Source: Chloroflexi bacterium RBG_16_68_14 | GTDB taxonomy: Bacteria > Chloroflexota > Dehalococcoidia > DSTF01 > RBG-16-68-14 | Assembly: GCA_001796995.1 (NCBI GenBank) | Contig: MGOB01000050.1 | Coordinates: 38,821-46,601, forward strand | Reading direction: 5' to 3' | Length of the DNA stretch: 7,781 nucleotides | Shown: in pieces, positions 1-6,618 of the stretch | Layout: every line of letters starts with the position of its first letter | Numbering within the stretch: the stretch's first letter is position 1 | Position numbers and translations under genes: made by a program | Notes under the pieces: model-generated | The model's database searches: none | What the model was told of the DNA's origin: nothing | Seen by the model: the letters and a program-made list of their open reading frames with translations, nothing else

Positions 1-3000
1 CGCCCTCCCGGTCGGTGACTAACACCTCCAGAGTGGCCGTATCGCCGGGCTCATAGCGCTCCTGGTCCGGCGTCACCTCGATCTGCAGCTCCCGTTCGGT
101 CGGATCGAGCTGGAGCTGGTAGCCGTAGTTCACCTCCAGGTAGGTGCGGCCGTTGAACCAGACGCCCAGCACCGTCGTGTCGGGCACGTCTCCTTCGTCG
201 AACGTGAAGCGAAGGGTGGGATCGGGTTGGACAACGTGCTCTCGGACGCCGTTCTGCGCCTGGTAGAAGAGGTAGCGGTTGTCGCCGCCGCTGGGGAGCA
301 CGTCGGCGCCGCGCTTCATCTCCAGCACCACCTCGTCGCCGATGGCGAACCCGCCCGACCCGCCATAGAAGCTCTCCAGCCCCCCGGGCTGCGTGAGGTA
401 GACGAAGTTGGAGCGCGCGTTGAAGAGGCTCTCGCTGCCCGAAAGCCAGGCCTGGCTCGTGGCCCGGCGTCCCTGGGCGTCGGTCACGCGCAGATCGATC
501 TGGTAGTACTTCGCCTCATCGACGGGGAAGCCGTACTGGAAGTGTCCCTGGGCGTCAGTGGTGGCGGTGAACGTGCCCAGCGGCGTTCTGACCTCGTCGT
601 ACTCGTAGCGCTTGCGCACGATCTTGGCGATGAAGTCGTAGTACTCGCCGACCTCCCGCTGCCTCCAGGAGACCTCCGTAATCTGGATCGAGACCGGCAC
701 GCCGTCCGCCGGATCGCCCAGGTAGTCGTCGTAGCCCTGGGCGTTGCCTGCGTTGATCCGCGACAGGTCGACGTGGTCAACCCTTCCCTCGACGACGCCC
801 TGGCCGCCGTCGAGCTCGGTTGAGGCGGCGGAGAAGGTGAGGCTCGCCGGGTGGACGGAGACGTAGGCCTCGCCGATGATCTCGCCTTCCTCCGCCAGGA
901 CGGGTGTGAAGCTCAGGTAGTGATATTCGACATAGCCGTAGTTCGCCTGGGCGGTGATGGTGACATGAGCCTGGCCTCGCTCGTCGGTGGTGACCTCGTT
1001 CGCCGCCCCGCCCTCGCCCTTGGTGGTGCCGCTGTACCGGAGGCGCATGCCGGGCACCGGGCTGCCGTCGAAGAAGGCGGCGGTGATAGCGAAGTCGACC
1101 CGCTCGCCGGCGAAGGCGGCCTGCTTGCTCGGCACGACGTCGATCTTGTAGGCAGGCTTGGTGTAGGTCTGGACCTCCACGTTGCCGAAAGCGATGGGCT
1201 GGTCGCCTACTTTGACCGTGAGCTGGTAGTAGCCTGGGGAGAGGCCCTGGAAGGAGAGCTCGCCGCTGAAGGTGCCCAGCGACGATGTCGTCACCTCTGT
1301 CTCGGCAACGCGCACCGGCTGATAGTAGTAGTCCAGGTAGTCCGACCCGGTCAGCTCTACCGTCACCGTCTCCGACGCCGGAGGGTCTTCCCGCCGTCGG
1401 GCGATGCCCCAGAAGCGGACCGTGTCGCTGGGCAGGTAGAGGGGGCGATCGGTAGAGATGTAGTGCCAGTAGTCCTCGCCCGCGAAAAACCCGTAGTAGC
1501 TGGCAAACCCGTAGTAGCCTCCGGCGAGAGAGCTCAGCGGCACGACCGCGCTGCGCCCGTCGGGCGCGGTCACGAGCAGGTTGCCGGACGTCTCGGTGCG
1601 GCCGATGTAGCCATAGTCGATCGGCTCGCGGCGGCTCACGAGCGCCGCCGGCGTCTCCAGACGGGCGGTCCCTTCAGCGTCCGTCTCGGCCGTCGCCTCC
1701 GTCCCCAGGAGCTCCAGACGCGCGCCTGCAAGCGGGCGCTTCGTCTCCAGGTCGTTCACCCAGACGAGGGTTTGGCCGCGACTGACGGCGACGTAACTGG
1801 CGACGTTGGTGACCTGGAGCCACGTCTGGATGGGCCGCTCCCGGAACCTGGCCTGTACCAGGTAGAACCCCGCCGGGAGCGGCTCCGGGAACTGGAGGAA
1901 GCGGCTTCCATAGTCGCCCAGCCGCTGAAGGTCGGCCTGGAAGCTGCTCACCTGTACCAGTCCGTCGGTCGGCGCCAGGAACGACCCGCGCGTGACTTCA
2001 GCCCAGGGGGGAAGCTGCTGAAACTGCTCGAGCGCGGCCAGGAAGGCGAGCAGGTCTGGGTACCGGTAGACCTCGACGGGCAGGGCGATGGGGCCCGTCT
2101 CGGAGCTGTACAGCTCGAGCGGCGGAGCCTCCAACGTCGAGGCCTCGGACAGCCGCCGGGTGAAGTCGAGGAAGGGCGGGAGGGGCACGAAGCCCGTGCG
2201 CTCGTCGTCGCCCGTCTCGAACTGGAAGACGAAGTCTTCGGCCATCACGTCGGTGCTGCCCGGCACCCCGACTCCGGCCCGCACCGTGACGGTGTAGAGT
2301 GTGCCTTCGGTCAGCCCCTTCGTCGGCACGAAGACAACGACCCGCTTGTGCACCTCGAACCGCCCCTCTGCCGGCGGGTCGATCTGGAAGTGAGAGGCGA
2401 TGTCCTGTATGCCATCGTGGCTAAAGGTCAGCTCGATGCCGGTGTTCACCGGCACCTGGGTCGCCTGGTGGCGGGGCAACGTCTGGACGATGCGGATAGG
2501 GCTCTTGGTCTGGAAGGCCCAGGAAGCGAGGACACGGGTCGGGCTGCTCGTCATCGCCAGGGAGAAGCGGTAGACCCGGCCCGGCTCCAGTGGCTCCTTC
2601 GGAGCGATGCGGTAGCGGCGCGCGTCCTCCCGCTTCACCTCGAGCTCGACGGCGGGCTCAACCCGCAGGAGCGAGCGGACGAAGTCGGTATCGACCGCCT
2701 GGTCGCTGGTGAGGACGAAGGCCGTGTCGGGCTCGATGCCGATGGCGTCGGCCTCCAGCGGCGTGAGGACAAACTCTTGCTCGACCAGCTCCAGCGGCAG
2801 CTCCTGCTCGCCTCCGCCGCCGACGACGAGTAGGACGAGGAATGCAGCGGCGACAACGACGGCAGCGCCGGCGGCGAAGGCCGCGGCCGCAGCGACCGCT
2901 GGCCGCTGGAAGGCGCGCCGCAGCCGCGCAAACTGCAGACTCTCGCCGATGAATGCCGGCCACCGGCGGCGGGCGGCCTCCGGGACCAGCTCCGCCCCCA

Positions 3001-3157
3001 GGCGCTCTTTGAACTCGGAGTCAGGCAGGCCGCGCAGGCTGGAGGCGACGCGGAGCAGGGCGTCGAGGTCGGCGTCGCCCGCAGGGCCCTGGCGGCCCCG
3101 GGAGAGGAGATCGTCGATGGCCTCATCTAGCTGGTCGTGTCTGGGTTCTTCATTCAT
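1..3157 (-). CDS. Membrane-anchored alpha-2-macroglobulin-like protein with anti-sigma-like cytoplasmic N-terminus (partial, 3' end off left edge)
   Basis: The frame has no stop for 1052 codons from the ATG at 3157 to the left edge, so the C-terminus is missing. Domains in order: residues 1-86 are polar and charged, with a helical stretch LDALLRVASSLRGLPDSEF (31-49) like the N-termini of non-zinc anti-sigma proteins. Residues 87-112 form one Ala/Val-rich membrane helix. Two bacterial Ig-like (Big_5-type) domains follow at about 145-220 and 222-316. Macroglobulin domains start near 425 (WLQVT 446-450; TDAEG 492-496), include an MG2 signature at 568-584 (STDRPLYLPSDTVRFWG) and a following MG domain with YTKPAYKIDV at 665-674. 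No cysteine is visible. Bacterial alpha-2-macroglobulins are normally periplasmic or lipid-anchored protease traps with a CxEQ thioester in the C-terminal half; that part is outside the window, so thioester status is unknown. The start overlaps the upstream sigma-factor stop by 8 nt, suggesting translational coupling. The macroglobulin identity is firm; the anti-sigma role is inferred from context and the short N-terminal pattern. Confidence 0.85.
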   Translation of the reverse strand, partial: MNEEPRHDQLDEAIDDLLSRGRQGPAGDADLDALLRVASSLRGLPDSEFKERLGAELVPEAARRRWPAFIGESLQFARLRRAFQRPAVAAAAAFAAGAAVVVAAAFLVLLVVGGGGEQELPLELVEQEFVLTPLEADAIGIEPDTAFVLTSDQAVDTDFVRSLLRVEPAVELEVKREDARRYRIAPKEPLEPGRVYRFSLAMTSSPTRVLASWAFQTKSPIRIVQTLPRHQATQVPVNTGIELTFSHDGIQDIASHFQIDPPAEGRFEVHKRVVVFVPTKGLTEGTLYTVTVRAGVGVPGSTDVMAEDFVFQFETGDDERTGFVPLPPFLDFTRRLSEASTLEAPPLELYSSETGPIALPVEVYRYPDLLAFLAALEQFQQLPPWAEVTRGSFLAPTDGLVQVSSFQADLQRLGDYGSRFLQFPEPLPAGFYLVQARFRERPIQTWLQVTNVASYVAVSRGQTLVWVNDLETKRPLAGARLELLGTEATAETDAEGTARLETPAALVSRREPIDYGYIGRTETSGNLLVTAPDGRSAVVPLSSLAGGYYGFASYYGFFAGEDYWHYISTDRPLYLPSDTVRFWGIARRREDPPASETVTVELTGSDYLDYYYQPVRVAETEVTTSSLGTFSGELSFQGLSPGYYQLTVKVGDQPIAFGNVEVQTYTKPAYKIDVVPSKQAAFAGERVDFAITAAFFDGSPVPGMRLRYSGTTKGEGGAANEVTTDERGQAHVTITAQANYGYVEYHYLSFTPVLAEEGEIIGEAYVSVHPASLTFSAASTELDGGQGVVEGRVDHVDLSRINAGNAQGYDDYLGDPADGVPVSIQITEVSWRQREVGEYYDFIAKIVRKRYEYDEVRTPLGTFTATTDAQGHFQYGFPVDEAKYYQIDLRVTDAQGRRATSQAWLSGSESLFNARSNFVYLTQPGGLESFYGGSGGFAIGDEVVLEMKRGADVLPSGGDNRYLFYQAQNGVREHVVQPDPTLRFTFDEGDVPDTTVLGVWFNGRTYLEVNYGYQLQLDPTERELQIEVTPDQERYEPGDTATLEVLVTDREG

Positions 3158-3749
3158 AGCTCTCACCGATCCATGCCCGCAGGCGATGGAGCGCGCGAAA
3201 CTGGAGCTGCTTCACCGCTCCCTCGCTCCGGCCCATGGCCTGGGCGATCTCCCGAATGCTCCGCTCTTGACTGAAACGCATGACGATCACCTGGAGCTGG
3301 TCTCCGGGCAGGCGCTTCACCTGCTCGAAGAGCTGTACCCGCTCCTCCACCTCGAGGAAGGCTTCCTGCCAGGAGTTCGAGATCACGTCTGGCAACTCGT
3401 TCAACGCCGTTTCCCGGGTGCTCCTCTTGAGCAGGTCGGTAGCGGCGTTGGCGGCAATGCGGAAGAGCCAGGAGGAAAAGGGGACACCTCGCCACTGGAA
3501 GTGCGACAGATTCTGGAAGGCCTGGCGGAAGGTGTCTGCGGTCACATCCTCGGCGGCCGTTCGATCGCCCGTGCGGGCCAGGGCAAGGGCGTAGACGCGG
3601 TCGAAGTAGCGCTCATAGAGCTGGGCGAAGCGGCGCGGGTCTCGCTGAGAGGCCTCGATCAGCCGTCGTTCCGCTGTCAGCTCCCTGGCGGTGAGCACCC
3701 TTCTGCCCCCTGTGCTGCCGGATCGTTTATCTGGAGGCATAACTGCCAC
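3150..3749 (-). CDS. ECF-type RNA polymerase sigma-70 factor
   Basis: This 199-residue protein has the two-domain layout and size of an extracytoplasmic-function sigma factor, which directs RNA polymerase to a dedicated promoter set. Sigma-2 spans about residues 40-110, with FAQLYERYFDRVYALA at 41-56, the AAEDVTADTF core-binding segment at 65-74 and WLFRIAANAATDLL at 94-107. Sigma-4 spans about 135-193, with a helix-turn-helix around SIREIAQAMGRSEGAVKQL (164-182). There is no extra C-terminal domain. The longest start is a GTG at 3749 with GAGG 5 nt upstream. An ATG at 3740, with GAGGTGG 5 nt upstream, is at least as good and would shorten the protein by three residues. The stop codon lies inside the start of the downstream macroglobulin gene (ATGAATGA arrangement), the usual layout for a sigma factor and its cognate anti-sigma regulator. 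The family call is strong; the ECF subgroup and regulon cannot be read from this window. Confidence 0.96.
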   Translation of the reverse strand: MAVMPPDKRSGSTGGRRVLTARELTAERRLIEASQRDPRRFAQLYERYFDRVYALALARTGDRTAAEDVTADTFRQAFQNLSHFQWRGVPFSSWLFRIAANAATDLLKRSTRETALNELPDVISNSWQEAFLEVEERVQLFEQVKRLPGDQLQVIVMRFSQERSIREIAQAMGRSEGAVKQLQFRALHRLRAWIGESYE

Positions 3750-3758
3750 CTCGACCTC
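3746..3758 (-). promoter_or_regulatory. Overlapping ribosome binding sites for two possible sigma-factor starts
   Basis: On the minus strand, GAGG at 3758-3755 lies 5 nt before the GTG at 3749. GAGGTGG at 3752-3746 lies 5 nt before the ATG at 3740. Both are good Shine-Dalgarno matches, so the sequence does not settle the start. The ATG has the longer match and the preferred start codon. Confidence 0.5.
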
Positions 3759-3777
3759 AGAGTTACGCAGTCGGCCG

Positions 3778-3802
3778 GGAGGGCATTGGGACCGCGCCCT
3801 CC
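3778..3802. other. GC-rich hairpin in the gap upstream of the sigma-factor gene
   Basis: GGAGGGC at 3778-3784 is perfectly complementary to GCCCTCC at 3796-3802 across an 11-nt loop. A second, mutually exclusive pairing exists between ATTGG at 3785-3789 and CCAAT at 3801-3805. The structure lies about 28 nt upstream of the GTG start, between the lipoprotein gene and the sigma gene. No T-run follows the stem on the minus strand, so it does not look like a canonical intrinsic terminator. It could be a leader structure of the sigma transcript, a weak terminator of the lipoprotein gene, or chance in GC-rich DNA. I found no convincing -35/-10 pair in the rest of the 3750-3898 gap. Confidence 0.3.
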
Positions 3803-3898
3803 AATCGGACCGGGGGCCAGTCGAGCAGCTCGGCAGCGAACTGAGGGATGAGCGGAGGGTGGACGGCGTTCACGCTAGCGGCTCGATTCACACCTGGC

Positions 3899-5173
3899 CT
3901 ACGGGAAGACGACGCGGGTCTCTTCCCCGAGGCTCTGATTGCATGCGTCCGTGCCCCCACCGGCGGTCACGATGAGGCGGTTGCGCGCGACCCAGCGGAG
4001 CCCGAGGAGGATGGCGCCCGGGCTGCGGAAGACGTGCTGGGTGGCCCCGGTGTCGGCGTCGACGGCGGTGACGGTGTCGCTCTCCACCGACGTCGTGGCA
4101 ACCTGCGCGCCGTCCGGCGACCAGCCATAGCCTCCCAGGAGACTGCCGTCGTGTCGTTCGGTGAGCGGGCGTAAGTTCGTGCCGTCTCCGTTGACGAGCA
4201 TCAGCTGCCATTCCTCGAAGAGGCACGCGTTGCCATCGAACAGGAGGACGGGTTCCACAGGCGACCACAACGGGTCGAAGAACCCGGCTCCTACGAGCGT
4301 GAAGCGCCTCTCGCTCGTGGTCGCGTCGATGACGACGATGTCCGTGGCCTCATATAGGGGGTCGGCCACCGCCCTACGGTCCACGCCTACGGCCAGGAGA
4401 GCGCCGTCCGACGACCATGACACGCTGCGCACTCCAACGTCCGGGAACCGAGCAAGCACCTCGGCCTCCTCGCCCGGCGTCACCGTATAGACCGAGGTCT
4501 CGTCAGCGAAGGCGAGGCGCGACCCGTCCGGAGCCCAGCGCGGCGACGCTCTGACTCCTCGATCTGTTGCTGGAAGCGGAAGGCCGCCTCCTGACGCGAA
4601 GTCGCCGCCAGCCACCCGCTCGGCGGTGCCTCCGCGCGACACGAGATACAGATCCCTGGCAGCGGAGGTCTGCTCGCCCGTAAAGACGGCTAGCTCGTTC
4701 TTTGGCGACCAGACCGCCTCTCGCACGCCGGCGGGCACAGCCGCCTCGACCGGCTCGCCATCGGGCCAGTCTATCAGCGTGAGGGGTCGGTCCTCGCCCC
4801 AGATGGCCAGCGTCTTGCCATCAGGTGAGAAGGCGGCCTCCAGGAACCCGTCGGCGATCTTGCGGCGGTTTGACCCGTCCACCTCAACGGCGAACAGCTC
4901 AGCAGTGTTGGACGCAGAGGACACACGATACAGAATCGTCTCTCCGTCGGGCGAGGCTTCCGTGAGGTACTTGTCGAAGGTGGGAAGAACCTGGACCCAG
5001 CTATCAGTTGACAGGTTGATGAGGAACGTGCCCTCCCCGGGCGCGGCCTGCGAAGAAGGCCCGGATGCGATGCCGGGCGCGGGAGTGATGCCGGCCGGCT
5101 CCCCTCCGCCGCAGGCGACGAGCAGCCCTAGCAGGGAGAGCGTCGCGCCGGCGAGGATCAGTTGGCGCACCAC
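3899..5173 (-). CDS. Secreted lipoprotein with TolB/WD40-like (PD40) beta-propeller
   Basis: This 424-residue protein begins with a lipoprotein signal peptide: MVRQ, a hydrophobic core (5-19) and a lipobox L18-V19-A20-C21, so C21 should be lipidated and the mature protein anchored outside the cytoplasmic membrane. A flexible Gly/Pro/Ser/Ala linker (22-47) follows. The rest is a beta-propeller with about eight PD40-type blades centred on ASPDGETILY (73), FSPDGKTLAI (115), WSPKNELAVF (155), WAPDGSRLAF (213), WSSDGALLAV (253), WSPVEPVLLF (303), WSPDGAQVAT (351) and WVARNRLIVT (394). Such propellers bind proteins or ligands and have no catalytic residues I can point to. C317 and C411 are the only other cysteines and might form a disulphide. 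The GTG start at 5173 is supported by AAGGAG 7 nt upstream; a second GTG follows directly at 5170. The gene lies 149 bp upstream of the sigma-factor gene on the same strand, but a functional link is only suggested by proximity. The ligand is unknown. Confidence 0.9.
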   Translation of the reverse strand: MVRQLILAGATLSLLGLLVACGGGEPAGITPAPGIASGPSSQAAPGEGTFLINLSTDSWVQVLPTFDKYLTEASPDGETILYRVSSASNTAELFAVEVDGSNRRKIADGFLEAAFSPDGKTLAIWGEDRPLTLIDWPDGEPVEAAVPAGVREAVWSPKNELAVFTGEQTSAARDLYLVSRGGTAERVAGGDFASGGGLPLPATDRGVRASPRWAPDGSRLAFADETSVYTVTPGEEAEVLARFPDVGVRSVSWSSDGALLAVGVDRRAVADPLYEATDIVVIDATTSERRFTLVGAGFFDPLWSPVEPVLLFDGNACLFEEWQLMLVNGDGTNLRPLTERHDGSLLGGYGWSPDGAQVATTSVESDTVTAVDADTGATQHVFRSPGAILLGLRWVARNRLIVTAGGGTDACNQSLGEETRVVFP

Positions 5174-5180
5174 GGTAGGA

Positions 5181-5188
5181 CTCCTTCC
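5181..5188 (-). promoter_or_regulatory. Strong ribosome binding site of the propeller lipoprotein gene
   Basis: GGAAGGAG on the minus strand lies 7 nt before the GTG at 5173 and 10 nt before the adjacent GTG at 5170. The spacing favours the first GTG as the start. Confidence 0.7.
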
Positions 5189-5230
5189 CAGGAGCGAGGT
5201 CGAGTTCCCGCCCTATCCGCGTACGGAAGG

Positions 5231-5236
5231 ATTGTA
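5231..5236 (-). promoter_or_regulatory. Possible -10 promoter element for the lipoprotein gene
   Basis: TACAAT on the minus strand matches the -10 consensus at five of six positions and stands out in the GC-rich 5174-5330 gap. Initiation about 7 nt downstream would give a leader of roughly 50 nt before the GTG at 5173. At 17-nt spacing the -35 position reads GAACTC (5259-5254), a poor match, so an activator or a non-standard -35 would be needed. A promoter here would separate the lipoprotein gene from the glycosidase gene upstream. Confidence 0.35.
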
Positions 5237-5330
5237 CTACAGTGGGCGTTGGCGAGTTCGTTCGTTCCCCGGATCGCGCGAGGCGACTCGGTACCCATCG
5301 CCGAAGCAGGAGTCGGCACGTACACCTCTC

Positions 5331-6599
5331 TCACCTCGTTCCGGGAGCCAACATATCGACGATCAGAGTTGACCAGCCGAACCCCTCGGCGCCGTAGGGC
5401 GTGCCGGTGTAGGGATGGTAGAACTCGCGGAAGCCACCCCGCTCGATGAGCTGCCCCGTCCGTTCCGCGACGGCCTGAGCCACGTCGTAGAAGCCCTGCT
5501 TCCGCAATCCCTGGACGATGAACCAGTTCACGGCGATCCACGTTGGCCCTCGCCAGAGTCCTGAAGCGAGCGGTGACCGGAACGCCGGGTTGAATGTCGG
5601 CTCGTCGGCAGCCACGCTGGGGACCGGGTAGGGCAGCCAGAATTCCTGTTCGCTCAGCAGGTGCTCGGTCACCAGCCGCTCCGCCGCCGTCCTGTCGATG
5701 CTGTCCAGGATCAGTGGGAAGAGGCAGGTTACCGTCCTGACCAGGGCCTTCTTCTCGCCCCGTGAGTACAGGTCGTAGAACAGGCCGTCCTCATGACGGC
5801 ACCTGGAGAGGATCGCCTGCTCCACCTGCTGCGACTGATTCCGGTAGGCTTCGGCTTTCCCTCGGTCTCCGAGTCTTTCCCACAGGCGTCCCAGGCTGGC
5901 GAGCCCCTGGGCGTAGGTGCAGTTGTAGCCAACGTCCGTCACGTTGAAGCGATCGAAGCGAAAGATCGCGCCAAGGTTGTAGTTCAGCAGGCGATTCCAC
6001 CCATCGAGAGCTTTCGCCGCGAGCACGGCTGCGGTGGCGGGTGGGTTGCGCAGCCCGACCACGATGTCGTACGACGGCTTATGGTCGAGCCCTGACTCGT
6101 ATGGGTGGATGATAGACACGAGGCCATTGCCGTCGGGGTCGCGCCGCCGGGCGAGCCAGCGGTAATAGCGCTCGACCCCGGGAAGGGTCTCGGCCAGGAA
6201 GGAGAGATCGCCTGTCCTCTCCACCACGCGCTCCAGAGCGACGGCCAGCAGCGGCGGCCCGGCCAACTGAGAGCGGACCGGATGCAGGAACGCGCGCCGG
6301 TGGAACTTGAAGCGAAGAGCAAGCGGCGCGCGCTTGTTCCAGCAGATGCGGTGCGGGATGCGTCCGTCCGCGTCCTGGGCGCGCAGCAGCGTTCGCAGCT
6401 CCTCTTTGGCCTGCTCCGTGTCGAAGTAGGTCCAGACGATGGCGTGGAAGCAGGAGTCCCAGCACCACTGGTAGGGGTAGGTACCAGCGGAAGGGACACA
6501 AAAGGAGTACGGCTGCCCATCGAACGGCGAGACACCACGCCGCAGGTTGTTGCGCAGCAACCGCTCTGCCGCCCGGCGGATCCCTTCGTCCGGCTTCAT
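5331..6599 (-). CDS. GH63-like (alpha/alpha)6-barrel glycosidase, mannosylglycerate/glucosylglycerate hydrolase-like
   Basis: This 422-residue protein has no signal peptide or membrane segment, so it should act in the cytoplasm. Its motifs match the clan GH-G (alpha/alpha)6-barrel catalytic domain of GH63 and related enzymes: YPYQWCWDSCFHAIVW at 41-56, DGRIPHRICWN at 78-88, ESGLDHKPSYD at 168-178, LWRGPTWIAVNWF at 348-360 and FREFYHPYTG at 390-399, followed by GFGWS at 406-410. By analogy with the family, D172 is the likely general acid and E392 the likely general base of an inverting glycosidase. The length is close to that of single-domain bacterial mannosylglycerate and glucosylglycerate hydrolases, which release the sugar from the compatible solute. 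Other substrates, such as alpha-glucosides or trehalose-like sugars, are possible, and the motifs do not decide. The only start in this frame after the upstream in-frame stop is the ATG at 6599. It has no clear Shine-Dalgarno site and lies 19 nt after the stop of the glycosyltransferase gene, so translation may depend on the upstream gene. Confidence 0.88.
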   Translation of the reverse strand: MKPDEGIRRAAERLLRNNLRRGVSPFDGQPYSFCVPSAGTYPYQWCWDSCFHAIVWTYFDTEQAKEELRTLLRAQDADGRIPHRICWNKRAPLALRFKFHRRAFLHPVRSQLAGPPLLAVALERVVERTGDLSFLAETLPGVERYYRWLARRRDPDGNGLVSIIHPYESGLDHKPSYDIVVGLRNPPATAAVLAAKALDGWNRLLNYNLGAIFRFDRFNVTDVGYNCTYAQGLASLGRLWERLGDRGKAEAYRNQSQQVEQAILSRCRHEDGLFYDLYSRGEKKALVRTVTCLFPLILDSIDRTAAERLVTEHLLSEQEFWLPYPVPSVAADEPTFNPAFRSPLASGLWRGPTWIAVNWFIVQGLRKQGFYDVAQAVAERTGQLIERGGFREFYHPYTGTPYGAEGFGWSTLIVDMLAPGTR

Positions 6600-6618
6600 C
6601 GAAGTGGCGAAGCGGTTA

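Noticed and set aside
851..2833. Plus-strand open frame of 660 codons, and a shorter one at 227-823 in the same register
   Set aside because: Both lie exactly antisense, codon on codon, to the macroglobulin gene. The minus-strand frame encodes recognisable Ig-like and MG domains, while these give low-complexity Arg/Gly/Leu/Val-rich sequence with no domain I recognise. Long antisense frames are expected in GC-rich genes.
2635..3126. Minus-strand open frames at 2635-3126 and 2658-2963 inside the start of the macroglobulin gene
   Set aside because: These are out-of-frame Ser/Arg/Pro-rich translations of the region that encodes the anti-sigma-like segment and membrane helix in the correct frame.
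2709..3851. Plus-strand open frame of 380 codons spanning the sigma gene and the start of the macroglobulin gene
   Set aside because: It is antisense to a clear ECF sigma factor and crosses the junction of two genes. Its composition is Arg/Ser/Ala-rich with no recognisable domain.
3763..3960. Small minus-strand open frame of 65 codons in the gap upstream of the sigma gene
   Set aside because: It overlaps the end of the lipoprotein gene in another frame, has no good ribosome binding site that I can see, and its Arg/Pro/Ala-rich composition looks non-coding.
5300..5317. Inverted repeat GCCGA/TCGGC as a terminator after the glycosidase gene
   Set aside because: The stem is only 5 bp with an 8-nt loop, and no T-run follows on the minus strand. 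It is too weak to call a terminator in GC-rich DNA.
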